This document shows, one piece after another, positions 31,770 to 40,735 of a stretch of DNA of 64,000 bases. The position numbers and the translations under genes are program-made. Source of the stretch: Bradyrhizobium sp. OK095 (GTDB taxonomy: Bacteria; Pseudomonadota; Alphaproteobacteria; Rhizobiales; Xanthobacteraceae); the NCBI RefSeq assembly GCF_900109945.1, contig NZ_FOBX01000016.1, forward strand, positions 62,001-126,000, read 5' to 3'. Each line of letters opens with the position of its first letter. Position 1 is the stretch's first letter. The notes under the pieces are model-generated. The model saw only the letters and a list, made by a program, of their open reading frames with translations, made no database searches and was not told where the DNA came from.

Positions 31770-33161
31770 ATGAGCAGCAAATACGATGTGCTGGTGATCG
31801 GCGGCGGCAACGCGGCGCTGTGCGCGGCGATCAGCGCCCGGCGCGGCGGCGCCTCGGTGCTCGTGCTCGAAGGCGCGCCAAAGTTCTATCGCGGCGGCAA
31901 CACCCGCCACACCCGTAACATGCGCTGCGCCCATGACGCCGCCACCGAGATCCTCACCGGCCCCTACACCGAGGACGAGTTCTGGGAGGACCTGCTGCGC
32001 GTCACCGGTGGGCAGACCGACGAGGTGCTCGCGCGCCACATGATCCGGGAGTCCAAGGACATTTTGAACTGGATCGTGGAGCAGGGCGTGCGCTGGCAGC
32101 CCTCGCTCGGCGGCACGCTGAGTCTCGGCCGCACCAATTCCTTCTTCCTCGGCGGTGGCCGCGCCATGCTGAACGCGCTGTATCTCACCGCGGAACGGCT
32201 CGGCGTCGACGTCGAGTACGATGCGGAGGTTACCGATCTCGTGATCGAGGACGGCATGTTCCTCGCCGCGCGCCTCAAGCGGCCGATCAAGGGCGAGACC
32301 GAGATTCGCGCGACGTCGCTGGTCGCCGCCGCCGGCGGGTTCGAGGCCAACATCGAATGGCTGAAGCAATATTGGGGCGAGGCCGCCGACAATTTCCTGA
32401 TCCGCGGCACGCCCTATAACCGCGGCTCGATCCTGAAGATGCTGCTCGACAAGGGCGTGCAGGAGGTCGGCGATCCCACGCAGTGCCATGCGGTCGCGAT
32501 CGATGCCCGGGCGCCGAAATTCGACGGCGGCATCATTACACGCCACGACTCGGTGGTGTTCGGCATCGTCGTCAACAAGCATTCGCAGCGCTTCTATGAC
32601 GAGGGCGAGGACATCTGGCCGAAGCGTTACGCGATCTGGGGCCGGCTGGTCGCGGCGCAGCCCGACCAGATCGCCTACATCATCTTCGATTCTACCGTCG
32701 TCACCAGCTTCATGCCGACGCTGTTCCCGCCGATTGCCGGGCAGACCGTGGCCGAGCTCGCCGGCAAGCTCGAGCTCGATGCGGTCGCGCTGGAAAAAAC
32801 CGTCACCGAATTCAACGCGGCGGTGCGGCCCGGCACCTTCGATCACACCATTCTGGACGATTGCGTGACCGAGGGCATCACGCCGCAGAAGACCCATTGG
32901 GCGCGCAAAATCGAGACGCCGCCTTATCTCGCTTATCCGGTGCGGCCCGGCATCACCTTCACCTATCTCGGCACGCGCGTGAACAAGGAGGCGCGGATGC
33001 AGATGGCTGACGGCAAGCCGTCGGCCAACATGTTCGCGGCCGGCGAGATCATGGCCGGCAACGTGCTCGGCAAGGGCTATGCCGCCGGCATGGGCATGAC
33101 CATCGGCAGCGTGTTCGGACGGATCGCAGGACGGGAAGCGGCGCGCCACGCCAAGAACTAG
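31770..33161 (+). CDS. tcuA: FAD-dependent tricarballylate dehydrogenase (TcuA-like)
   Basis: A 463-residue flavoprotein of the fumarate reductase/succinate dehydrogenase flavoprotein fold. The FAD motif is DVLVIGGGNAALCAAISARR, followed by GGNTRHTRNMR, typical of TcuA. It also has the FAD_binding_2 stretch IETPPYLAYPVRPGITFTY and the C-terminal FAAGEIMAGNVLGKGYAAG. TcuA oxidises tricarballylate to cis-aconitate, with electrons passed to TcuB. ATG 31770 (MSSKYDVLVIGG) is preferred because it places the FAD motif as in the family; ATG 31737 is possible. The substrate may differ from tricarballylate. Confidence 0.87.
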   Translation: MSSKYDVLVIGGGNAALCAAISARRGGASVLVLEGAPKFYRGGNTRHTRNMRCAHDAATEILTGPYTEDEFWEDLLRVTGGQTDEVLARHMIRESKDILNWIVEQGVRWQPSLGGTLSLGRTNSFFLGGGRAMLNALYLTAERLGVDVEYDAEVTDLVIEDGMFLAARLKRPIKGETEIRATSLVAAAGGFEANIEWLKQYWGEAADNFLIRGTPYNRGSILKMLLDKGVQEVGDPTQCHAVAIDARAPKFDGGIITRHDSVVFGIVVNKHSQRFYDEGEDIWPKRYAIWGRLVAAQPDQIAYIIFDSTVVTSFMPTLFPPIAGQTVAELAGKLELDAVALEKTVTEFNAAVRPGTFDHTILDDCVTEGITPQKTHWARKIETPPYLAYPVRPGITFTYLGTRVNKEARMQMADGKPSANMFAAGEIMAGNVLGKGYAAGMGMTIGSVFGRIAGREAARHAKN

Positions 33162-33199
33162 AATCAGGAACTAGAATGAAGAAAAGACAGGGAGGAATC

Positions 33200-34228
33200 A
33201 TGTCGCGCATTGCCATCGCCTCGATCACGGCGCTGCTGGTCGTCGGCCACGCCCGCGCCGCCGAGCCGATCACCCTGCGTGACATGGGTTCGTTCCATGT
33301 CGGCGGGCGTCTCGTCGAAATCTCCGGCAAGCCGGTAAGGGAGGTCGTGTTCGCGCCCGGCGGCGTGCCGGCCAAGGTCGATCCCAATGGCACCTATCAG
33401 GTCGAGCAGATGTACGTGCAGTATTTTCTGCCGGCCAACGAGAAGGGCGCTTATCCGTTGCTGATGTGGCATGGCGGCGGACTGACCGGCGTCACCTACG
33501 AGACCACGCCTGACGGACGCGAAGGCTGGTTGAATTATTTCCTGCGCAAGGGGTGGGCGGTCTACAATTCCGACGCGGTGGAGCGCGGACGCGCAGGCTG
33601 GGCGCAATATCCCGACATCTTCAAGAGCGAGCCGGTCTTCCTCACCACGGCCAATCCGTTCGAGCGTTTCCGCATCGGCGACGGGCCAAACTCCTACGAT
33701 CCCGATCCCGCCAAGCGAAAGGTGCTGCCGGGTAACCAGTTTCCCGTCGAGGGCTACGAGAATTTCGTCAAACAGAACGTGCCGCGCTGGACCACGACCG
33801 ACGATGCGACCGTCGCCGCCTATATCGCCGAGATCGATCGCGTCGGTCCCTCGGTGATCCTGTTCCACAGCCAGGCCGGCAGCTTCGGCTTCAAGGTCGC
33901 GCAAGTCCGGCCAGACAAGGTCAAGGCGCTGATTGCGATCGAGCCGGCCGGCATCGGCGATCCCGCCAAAGCGGATGCGCTGAAGAACATTCCGACCCTC
34001 ATCATCTATGGCGACTATATCGAGCGCGATTCGCGTTGGCCCAAGATTCGCGCCAACGGCATCGCCTTTGCGGACGCCATCAAGGCGGCAGGCGGCAGCG
34101 TCGACATCGTCGACCTCCCGCAGGCCGGCATTAAGGGCAATTCGCATCTCGTGATGATGGACAAGAACAACCTCGAGGTCGCAGCCGTGATCCAGAAATG
34201 GCTCGAGGGAAAGAACCTGACGAAGTAG
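33200..34228 (+). CDS. Exported alpha/beta-hydrolase (esterase) within the tcu operon
   Basis: A 342-residue protein with a signal peptide (cleavage near RAAE), then an alpha/beta-hydrolase fold. The oxyanion HGGG is in LLMWHGGGLTG, the nucleophile serine in VILFHSQAGSFGF (HSQAG replaces the usual GxSxG), a candidate acid in IIYGDYIERDSRW and the late histidine in IKGNSHLVMMD. It probably hydrolyses an ester in the periplasm. It sits between tcuA and tcuB (38 bp after one, 4 bp before the other), which suggests it releases the acid that TcuA/TcuB then oxidise. ATG 33200 has a strong GGGAGG; the upstream ATG 33176 does not. Confidence 0.8.
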   Translation: MSRIAIASITALLVVGHARAAEPITLRDMGSFHVGGRLVEISGKPVREVVFAPGGVPAKVDPNGTYQVEQMYVQYFLPANEKGAYPLLMWHGGGLTGVTYETTPDGREGWLNYFLRKGWAVYNSDAVERGRAGWAQYPDIFKSEPVFLTTANPFERFRIGDGPNSYDPDPAKRKVLPGNQFPVEGYENFVKQNVPRWTTTDDATVAAYIAEIDRVGPSVILFHSQAGSFGFKVAQVRPDKVKALIAIEPAGIGDPAKADALKNIPTLIIYGDYIERDSRWPKIRANGIAFADAIKAAGGSVDIVDLPQAGIKGNSHLVMMDKNNLEVAAVIQKWLEGKNLTK

Positions 34229-34232
34229 AGCC

Positions 34233-35339
34233 ATGCACGGAACAAAAATTCTGGACGAAGCTGACCGTCTGATGACGGTCTGCAATTCCTGTCGCTACTG
34301 CGAAGGCTTGTGTGCGGTGTTTCCGGCGATGGAGATGCGGCGCGCCTTCTCCGACGGAGATCTCAACTATCTCGCCAACCTCTGCCATTCCTGCGGCGCC
34401 TGCTACGTCGATTGCCAGTTCTCGCCGCCGCACGAGTTCAATGTCAATGTCCCGCAGACGCTCGCGGTGGCGCGCGCGGAGTCCTACGCGGCCTATGCCT
34501 GGCCGCAGGCGTTGTCGGGCGCCTTCGCGCGCAACGGGCTGGTCATCAGCATCGTTGCGGCGCTCAGCATGGCGGCCTTCATCCTGGGCTTCGCCGCGCT
34601 CAACGACCGTAGTGTTCTCTTCGGTGTGCACACCGGTCCCGGCGCGTTCTACAAGTTGATGCCGCACAATGCGATGGCCGTTTTGTTCAGCGCGGCGTTT
34701 CTCTATGCAATCCTCGCTCTTGCCATGAGCGTGCGTACCTTCTGGCGCGACATCGGCACGCCGATCGGTGGCCGCGCCGACGGCGGCTCGATCTTCCAGG
34801 CGATCCGCGATGCCGGCGAGCTGCGCTATCTCCATGGCGGCGGCGTCGGCTGCTACAACGAGGACGACAAGCCGACCGACCGGCGCAAGCTTTTCCATCA
34901 CCTGACCTTCTACGGTTTTCTGCTGTGCTTCGCGGCAACCTCGGTGGCCACGCTGTATCACTACCTGCTGGCCCGTGAGGCGCCGTATCCGTGGTGGGAT
35001 CTGCCCGTGGTGCTCGGTACGCTCGGCGGTGTCGGCCTCATCGTCGGGCCAATTGGGCTGTTCATCGCAAAATCGCGCCGCGCGCCGGAGCTGCTTGACG
35101 AACAGCGCTACGGCATGGATGTCGGCTTCATCGCCATGCTGTTCCTGACCGGGTTCACCGGCATGCTGCTTCTGCTCCTGCGCGAGACCGCTGCCATGGG
35201 GCCGCTGCTGGCGCTGCATCTCGGCGCGGTGTTCGCGTTGTTCATCACCATGCCCTACGGCAAGTTCGTGCACGGCATCTATCGCTTCGCGGCGCTGGTG
35301 CGTTACGCGCAGGAGAGGCGGAGCGAAGCCGGCTCTTGA
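34233..35339 (+). CDS. tcuB: Tricarballylate utilisation membrane protein (TcuB-like)
   Basis: A 368-residue iron-sulfur membrane protein. Two N-terminal cysteine sets, CNSCRYCEGLCAVFP (~17-31) and CHSCGACYVDCQFSPP (~52-67), can bind [4Fe-4S] clusters. Several hydrophobic helices follow (~105-125, 150-170, 230-250, 260-280, 300-320, 330-350) with histidines suited to haem binding (FHHLTF; LYHYLL). TcuB reoxidises the flavin of TcuA and feeds the quinone pool. It closes the operon; no TcuC transporter is present in the window. Confidence 0.88.
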   Translation: MHGTKILDEADRLMTVCNSCRYCEGLCAVFPAMEMRRAFSDGDLNYLANLCHSCGACYVDCQFSPPHEFNVNVPQTLAVARAESYAAYAWPQALSGAFARNGLVISIVAALSMAAFILGFAALNDRSVLFGVHTGPGAFYKLMPHNAMAVLFSAAFLYAILALAMSVRTFWRDIGTPIGGRADGGSIFQAIRDAGELRYLHGGGVGCYNEDDKPTDRRKLFHHLTFYGFLLCFAATSVATLYHYLLAREAPYPWWDLPVVLGTLGGVGLIVGPIGLFIAKSRRAPELLDEQRYGMDVGFIAMLFLTGFTGMLLLLLRETAAMGPLLALHLGAVFALFITMPYGKFVHGIYRFAALVRYAQERRSEAGS

Positions 35340-35342
35340 AAC

Positions 35343-36029
35343 TCAGATAGCTTGGAAGCGCCCTTCGCTCAGAAAGGCGATCGTCTGCTCGATCGCGATC
35401 GTGTGGCGTGGCAGTCCGGTATGGGACGCTTTCACGACGATATGGTCGGCCATGTCGGGCAGTTTTGCGCTCGCGACTGAGACGCGTCCGTCATTGGGAC
35501 GAGGCAGGACAAAGGCCGAGGCGATCGGCGCGATGGTGCGGCATCCCGCAATGATGCCGATCGCATAATCGGGTGACGGCAGGGCGGCGAGCACGGGGGC
35601 CTGCGTGGTCGTGAGCTGTTGGCCGGCCGGACCAAAAGCGGCACGATAGATCGAAAAATCCTTCAGCAGATCGGCGACCTCGCTGCCGCCGTTTGGCGTG
35701 CCAAGCATGACGACACGGCCGAGCCGCGCTGGGCGGTGCCTCGAAATATAGACCCGCGCAAGCAGGCCGCCCATGGAATGAGCGACGAAATGGATTGCGC
35801 CTTCGCATTGCTGCGCAAATTCGGCGATCGGCGCGTGGATGTCCTCCGCAAGCGCTTCGAGCGGCTTCTTGCGGCTGGCGTAGCCGAGGTTGAGCGTCGC
35901 GAAGCCGCGACGCTGTAGCGCTCGTTCAAGCGGCTTCAGTGACCAGGGACCCACCCCGATGCCGTGCAGCAGCACCACGCTGTCGCACCGCGCATCCGCC
36001 GGTGCGACAGCCGCAGGCTGGGCATTACG
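35343..36029 (-). CDS. Alpha/beta-hydrolase, lipase-like
   Basis: A protein of about 228 residues. It shows VVLLHGIGVGPWSLKPLERAL (oxyanion region), FVAHSMGGLLARVYI with the GxSxG-type nucleophile (HSMGG), GTPNGGSEVADLL, and a late SHTGLP histidine. These are features of lipase/esterase or PGAP1-like serine hydrolases. I favour a TTG start at 36029, because GGAG lies 7 bases upstream and the start then overlaps the end of the acyl-ACP synthetase gene, suggesting translational coupling. An in-frame ATG at 36086 would add 19 arginine-rich residues without a ribosome site. The link to a lipid-remodelling enzyme suggests a phospholipid or lysophospholipid substrate. Confidence 0.8.
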   Translation of the reverse strand, partial: RNAQPAAVAPADARCDSVVLLHGIGVGPWSLKPLERALQRRGFATLNLGYASRKKPLEALAEDIHAPIAEFAQQCEGAIHFVAHSMGGLLARVYISRHRPARLGRVVMLGTPNGGSEVADLLKDFSIYRAAFGPAGQQLTTTQAPVLAALPSPDYAIGIIAGCRTIAPIASAFVLPRPNDGRVSVASAKLPDMADHIVVKASHTGLPRHTIAIEQTIAFLSEGRFQAI

Positions 36030-39000
36030 CAACCTCGCGCTCCGGCGAGGGCGCCTGCTCGCGGGCCATTGTCGTTGCCGTGACATAGTCGGTCTTGCCG
36101 GTGCCGAGCAGCGGCACCTTGTCGACCACCATGATCGCCGCGGGCACGGTCAGCTCGGAGGCGCCGATCGCCTTGGCCTGGCCCTGCATCGCACTGCGCT
36201 CGGCGTTCTTCTCCGTCGTCAGCAGCACGATGCGCTCGCCCTTGCGCTGGTCGGGGATCGACACGGCGACCGATGCGGCCTGCGGCCACAGCGCTGTGGC
36301 GATGTTCTCGACCGCCGAGAGCGAGACCATTTCGCCTGCGATCTTGGCAAAGCGCTTGGCGCGGCCCTTGATGGTGATGAAGCCGGCCGGGTCGATCGCT
36401 ACGATGTCGCCGGTGTCGTGCCAGCCCTCGGCGAGCACTTCAAGCACGCCTGGATTCTCGGCCCTGAGGTATCCGAGCATCACATTCGGTCCACGTACTG
36501 ACAGGCGTCCACCTTCCTCGATGCCGGGGACCGGATCGAGCTTGCTTTCCATCAGCGGCGAGAGGCGGCCGACGGTGCCGGGGCGATTGGCCATCGGCGT
36601 GTTCATCGCCAGCACCGGCGCGGTCTCGGTGACGCCGTAGCCTTCGAGGATGCGGATGCCGTAGCGCTCCATGAACACCTGCCGGGTGCGATCCTTCACC
36701 GCCTCGGCACCGGCGATCACCAGCCGCAGGGTGCGGAAATCGTAGGCGTGCGCCGAGCGTGCGTAGCCGCTGAGGAACGTGTCGGTGCCGAACAGGATCG
36801 TGGCGCCGGTCTGGTAGATTAGCTCCGGCACGATCCGGTAGTGCAGCGGCGAGGGATACATGTAGATCGGAATGCCTGCGAGCAACGGCATCATCATTCC
36901 GCCTGTCAGCCCGAACGAGTGGAACACCGGCAGCACGTTGAACACCTTGTCATTGGCGTTGGCGTCGACCCGCGCCAGCGCCTGCGCGGCATTGGCGAGG
37001 ATGTTGCGGTGGGACAGCACCACGCCCTTCGGCGTGCCTTCCGAACCCGACGTGAACAGCACGACGGCTGGATCGTTGGCCTGGCGGACGACGCGCGGCG
37101 CGGTGCCGGCGAGCAGGCCCTTGATTTTGTCGGCCGTGCCGATCGAGGCGCGGACATCCTCGAGATAGACGACATGCGCCTCCGCAGAGATCGCGGCCAT
37201 CAGCTTGTCGAGCTTGCCCTTCTCGATGAAGGCTTTCGAGGTCAACACGGTCTTGACCTGCGCAGCCTTCATGGCGGCGAGGACATTGACCGGGCCGGCG
37301 GAGAAGTTGAGCATCGCCGGAACCCGGCCGATGTTTTGCAACGCCATGAAGACGACGGCGACGCCCGCGGAATTCGGCAGCAGCACGCCGACATTCTCGC
37401 CGACGGCGGTGCCGGTCTCGAGCTTTCGGCTGAGAACCTGCGCGCCGAGGATCAGCTTGCGATAGGTCAGCTTGGTGCCGAGCGCGTCCTCGACGATGAT
37501 TTTGCCGGTGTCTCGGTCGCGATAGGCGTGCCCGAGCGCTTCGAACAGCGTGTGATCGAGCATGGCGTTCTTGACCATCGCATCGATCATGACGTCCTGG
37601 AGCGCGGCGCCCGCGGCGTTGCGGCGCGCTTTGCCCTTCAGCGCCGGATCGACCGGCAGCTTGACCGGCGGCAGGATGGTGACCGTCACCCGCGGAAACC
37701 ACGAGCGCTTGATCTGGCTGCCGTTGAGATAGCTGAGATGCGAGCGCTGCGCGCCTTCGATGCGGATCGGCACGACGACCGCGTCGGCCTTGTCGGCAAT
37801 CATCGCGGTGCCGTCATAGACCTTCATCAGCGATCCCGAGACGGTGATGCGTCCTTCCGGGAAGATCACGACCGGTTCGCCGGCGGCGACGAGCTTGATC
37901 AGGTCGCGCGCGGCCAGCGGCTTGCTCGGGTCCATGGTGTAGTGCTTGACCACCCGCAGGAACGGTTTTGCCCACCAGGCCTTGGAGATGCCGGTATCCA
38001 CCGCGAAGCTCGCGTCGATCGGCAGCACGGCGTGCAACAGCGGGCCGTCGATCAGGCTGACATGGTTGGGCGCGATCAGCATGCGCGTGCCCGGAGGCGG
38101 CAGATTCTCGAGCCCGCGAATCTCGGTGCGGAACAGGGCGCGGAACAACAGCCCGCCGAAATCGCGGACGCCTTCCTTGCCCCATTTGGTCAACACGAAC
38201 CAGACCGCGCCGAAGCTGGCGAGGCCGAGGCCGAGGAAGATCCAGCCGACATGCAATCCGCCCGCCTGCAACAGCGCGACGAACAGCGAGCCTGCCACCA
38301 TGAAGGCGGCCTGGAGCACGTTGCCGGCGGCGATGATACGGGCGCGCTCGTTCGGAGCCGACCATGCTTGCACGGCGGCGAAGGAGGGAACGACGAACAG
38401 GCCGCCGCCGAATGCGAAGGCGACGAAGTCGATCAGCATGCGCAGGCCGGTGAAGGAGGTCGCGAAGTCAACCGCGGCGATGTCCTGACCCTTGCTGGTC
38501 GCAGCGATGGCCCAGGCGAGGTCGAGACCCGCAAAGCCCATGATGATCGCGCCGATCGGCACCAGCGCGAGGTTCGGGCGAACATGGCTGAGGCTGGCGG
38601 CGAACAGCGAGCCGATGGCAATGCCGATCGCGAAGATCGCAAGGCACAGCGTGACCACGCCCTCGGAGCCACCGACGACGTCCTTGACCAGCGCCGGCAG
38701 CAGCGACAGCACGATGGCGCCGACCAGCCAGAACCAGGAGACGATCACGGTGCCGTCCCACAGCCGGTGGTCGGCGTGCAGCGTCTTCAACAGGCTGATC
38801 GTCGAGGTCCAGGGATTGGGATCGACGGGCAGCTCGGGCGCGGACGGCGTTGTTTGCGGAATGCGGGAGGCGAAGGCCCACGACAACAGGGCCAGCACGA
38901 CGACGGCCGATGCGACCCAGCCCATATGGGCGGAGCCGGCCACGAACAGGCCACCGGCGACAGTGCCGAGCAGGATGGCCATGAAGGTCGCGCCTTCGAC

Positions 39001-39429
39001 CAGCGCGTTGCCGGTCGCGAGCTCGCCGAGCGCGAGCTGGTCCGGCAGCATCGAGTATTTCACGGGGCCGAACAGGGCGGCGATGATGCCGAACAGCGCG
39101 AGCGCTGTGAACAGCAGCGGCACCGAATGCATGAAGAAGCCGGCGGCGGCAAAGGCCGCGGCAAAAATCTCCGCGAATTTGAGCCGCCGCGCGACGACGG
39201 ATTTGACGTATTTATCGGCGAGCTGGCCGCCGAGCCCGGACAGGATGAAATAGGGGAAGATGAAGACGGCGCCTGCCACTGTCACCAGGGCATCGCCGTG
39301 GCCGGTCGCGGCGCTGTAAAGCAGGATGATGACGAGTGCGTTCTTGAGCACGTTGTCGTTGAGCGCCGAGAAGAATTGCGCCCAGAACAGCGGCGCGAAG
39401 CGGCGTGACGACATCAAATCCCTGATCAT
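36025..39429 (-). CDS. Fused MFS / acyltransferase / acyl-ACP synthetase (Aas-like)
   Basis: A 1134-residue three-part membrane protein. Residues ~1-410 are an MFS domain resembling the lysophospholipid flippase LplT (RFAPLFWAQFFSALNDNVLKN). Residues ~425-640 are a PlsC-type acyltransferase (APNHVSLIDGPLLH with HxxxxD changed to HVSLID, and VVIFPEGRIT). Residues ~660-1134 are an AMP-forming acyl-ACP/CoA synthetase (VLFTSGSEGTPKGVVLSHRN, ILEGYGVTETAPV, GWHDTGDIVAID, PLLGTGKTDY). Together they would flip lysophospholipid inward, activate a fatty acid and reacylate it. The start ATG 39429 has AGGA upstream. It is close to a TetR gene with an unrelated 88-residue gene between them. Confidence 0.9.
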   Translation of the reverse strand: MIRDLMSSRRFAPLFWAQFFSALNDNVLKNALVIILLYSAATGHGDALVTVAGAVFIFPYFILSGLGGQLADKYVKSVVARRLKFAEIFAAAFAAAGFFMHSVPLLFTALALFGIIAALFGPVKYSMLPDQLALGELATGNALVEGATFMAILLGTVAGGLFVAGSAHMGWVASAVVVLALLSWAFASRIPQTTPSAPELPVDPNPWTSTISLLKTLHADHRLWDGTVIVSWFWLVGAIVLSLLPALVKDVVGGSEGVVTLCLAIFAIGIAIGSLFAASLSHVRPNLALVPIGAIIMGFAGLDLAWAIAATSKGQDIAAVDFATSFTGLRMLIDFVAFAFGGGLFVVPSFAAVQAWSAPNERARIIAAGNVLQAAFMVAGSLFVALLQAGGLHVGWIFLGLGLASFGAVWFVLTKWGKEGVRDFGGLLFRALFRTEIRGLENLPPPGTRMLIAPNHVSLIDGPLLHAVLPIDASFAVDTGISKAWWAKPFLRVVKHYTMDPSKPLAARDLIKLVAAGEPVVIFPEGRITVSGSLMKVYDGTAMIADKADAVVVPIRIEGAQRSHLSYLNGSQIKRSWFPRVTVTILPPVKLPVDPALKGKARRNAAGAALQDVMIDAMVKNAMLDHTLFEALGHAYRDRDTGKIIVEDALGTKLTYRKLILGAQVLSRKLETGTAVGENVGVLLPNSAGVAVVFMALQNIGRVPAMLNFSAGPVNVLAAMKAAQVKTVLTSKAFIEKGKLDKLMAAISAEAHVVYLEDVRASIGTADKIKGLLAGTAPRVVRQANDPAVVLFTSGSEGTPKGVVLSHRNILANAAQALARVDANANDKVFNVLPVFHSFGLTGGMMMPLLAGIPIYMYPSPLHYRIVPELIYQTGATILFGTDTFLSGYARSAHAYDFRTLRLVIAGAEAVKDRTRQVFMERYGIRILEGYGVTETAPVLAMNTPMANRPGTVGRLSPLMESKLDPVPGIEEGGRLSVRGPNVMLGYLRAENPGVLEVLAEGWHDTGDIVAIDPAGFITIKGRAKRFAKIAGEMVSLSAVENIATALWPQAASVAVSIPDQRKGERIVLLTTEKNAERSAMQGQAKAIGASELTVPAAIMVVDKVPLLGTGKTDYVTATTMAREQAPSPEREVA

Positions 39430-39781
39430 GACGAGTCCTGTTTTGGAAAGGCAGAGGTTGTTACGCAGTCGGTGAAACGTCACGACCGGAAGGGTATGGG
39501 ACCAACGATTGCAGGGTGACGACGGTCGCCGGCCTGCCCCCTCGGTTCCTCCGATCCTGTTGGTCTCCAAGCGGTCTTGTTAGGTTCGCAAATTTCTGGT
39601 TGCGGCCGGGGTTCGGGCGGAAGGGCCGCACCTATCGCGATATCGCGCCGGGCGATGAGGAAAAGCTGAACCGCATCGCTGAAATCCGTGAGACCGGCTG
39701 CGAACGGCGGGACATGGTAATTCCTTCCTTGCAGCCGGATATTGTATTCGAGCCGATCGGAACGTCCCGGCTGTGCCTGCC
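39430..39781. other. Intergenic stretch with a possible 27-codon small ORF
   Basis: No firm gene. On the minus strand, ATG at 39715-39713 is preceded by GGAAGGAATTACC, a good ribosome site, and opens a serine/arginine-rich 27-residue frame (MSRRSQPVSRISAMRFSF...) ending at 39632. It could be a leader peptide upstream of the acyl-ACP synthetase gene. Composition alone cannot confirm it. Confidence 0.35.
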
Positions 39782-40048
39782 TCAAGTGAGATGGGCGAGG
39801 TGGCGAAAGGGCGAGAGGCGGCCGAGCAGGCTGAAGCGGCGGCCCTCGCGACGGGCGTGGGAGCGATTCGCACGCCACATCCGGAAAGTCGCGCGGCGCT
39901 CGGTGAGCACGCCGGCAATGTCGCAGGCATTTGCGATGCGATCGATCGGCGCCATGGCGAGCTTGAGGACAGCTCGGCCAAGGCCAGTCACGAGAGCTGT
40001 GGCGTCGTCGACGAAGGTGGTGGCGATATCAACAGCGAGGGTTTGCAT
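39782..40048 (-). CDS. Small hypothetical protein divergent from the TetR gene
   Basis: An 88-residue protein without a recognised domain. The first half (MQTLAVDIATTFVDDATALV, TGLGRAVLKLAMAPIDRIAN) looks amphipathic-helical; the second half is rich in arginine and histidine. Codon third positions are mostly G or C as in native genes. The start ATG at 40048-40046 has GGAG 9 bases upstream. Its promoter region is shared with the TetR gene and holds one of the two TGAACAATGTTCA operators, so it is probably a target of that regulator. The function is unknown. Confidence 0.6.
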   Translation of the reverse strand: MQTLAVDIATTFVDDATALVTGLGRAVLKLAMAPIDRIANACDIAGVLTERRATFRMWRANRSHARREGRRFSLLGRLSPFRHLAHLT

Positions 40049-40070
40049 TTTGCAGGTCTCCGGGTTAATT

Positions 40071-40113
40071 TGAACAATGTTCAGGTGAGTAGCTTTAAAA
40101 TGAACAATGTTCA
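40071..40113. promoter_or_regulatory. Two identical TetR-type operators (TGAACAATGTTCA)
   Basis: TGAACAATGTTCA occurs at 40071-40083 and again at 40101-40113, exactly 30 bp apart. Each is a perfect 6-bp inverted repeat around a central A. The second overlaps the start codon of the TetR gene. The spacing, close to three helical turns, would place two dimers on one face of the DNA. They lie between divergent genes, so both autorepression and control of the small gene are likely. Confidence 0.75.
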
Positions 40114-40720
40114 AGAAGAATCGCTGCGGGACCAAAAAAAGTTTCGGAGGCGGCTCCAGATCCTGGAGATCGCCCGCGGCATCATTGCGACTAAGGGACT
40201 GAGATCGTTGAAGGTTCGGGACGTCGCGGAGGCCGCCGGCTGCTCGGTCGGCAGCGTCTATAATGAGTTCGGCGACTTCGACGGGGTGATCCTGACGGTC
40301 AATCGGGAGACGGTGCAGGCGCTGACGGTGCGACTCGGGGGCGTTCCAGCCGAAGATCCCGTCCGCCAGCTCTACGGGCTGGCCGAGACCTATCTCGACT
40401 TCTTCGCCACGCACGCCAATCTGCTGCGCTCGCTGTTCGAGCACCGGATGGAGGATGACCGTCCCTATCCCGACGACATCCTTCAGATGGTGATGGACGC
40501 CTTCGCGCTGATGCACGCGCCTTTGGTGCGGCTGCTGCCGGATGCGGACGACGTGAAGATCGCGCTGTTGTCGCGCACCCTGTTTTCAGCGGTGCACGGC
40601 ATCATCTCGCTCGGCCTCGAGGAGCGCATGGTGGCCGTGCCGCCGCAGATGCTGCGCCAGCAGGTCGAACAGTTTGTGGACACGCATCTCGCGGGTCTTG
40701 GGATTCTGCCCGTCCGCTGA
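40100..40720 (+). CDS. TetR-family transcriptional regulator
   Basis: A 206-residue regulator. Residues ~10-60 are the TetR HTH: RRRLQILEIARGIIATKGLRS and RDVAEAAGCSVGSVYNEFGD. The C-terminal helical ligand domain has the TetR_C-type pattern (YGLAETYLDFFATHANLLRS). ATG 40100 is chosen because an AGGTGAG element lies upstream and the operators flank it; the frame is open further upstream but that part is antisense to the small gene. It may sense an acyl-CoA or fatty acid, given the nearby acyl-ACP synthetase; that is inference. Confidence 0.88.
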   Translation: MNNVQEESLRDQKKFRRRLQILEIARGIIATKGLRSLKVRDVAEAAGCSVGSVYNEFGDFDGVILTVNRETVQALTVRLGGVPAEDPVRQLYGLAETYLDFFATHANLLRSLFEHRMEDDRPYPDDILQMVMDAFALMHAPLVRLLPDADDVKIALLSRTLFSAVHGIISLGLEERMVAVPPQMLRQQVEQFVDTHLAGLGILPVR

Positions 40721-40735
40721 GCGGGCGAGCCGACG

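Noticed and set aside
36841..39408. Long open frame (855 codons) on the plus strand opposite the acyl-ACP synthetase gene
   Set aside because: It mirrors a well-supported gene, is rich in R, H, E, D and Q as antisense frames of GC-rich genes are, and has no ribosome site or domain.
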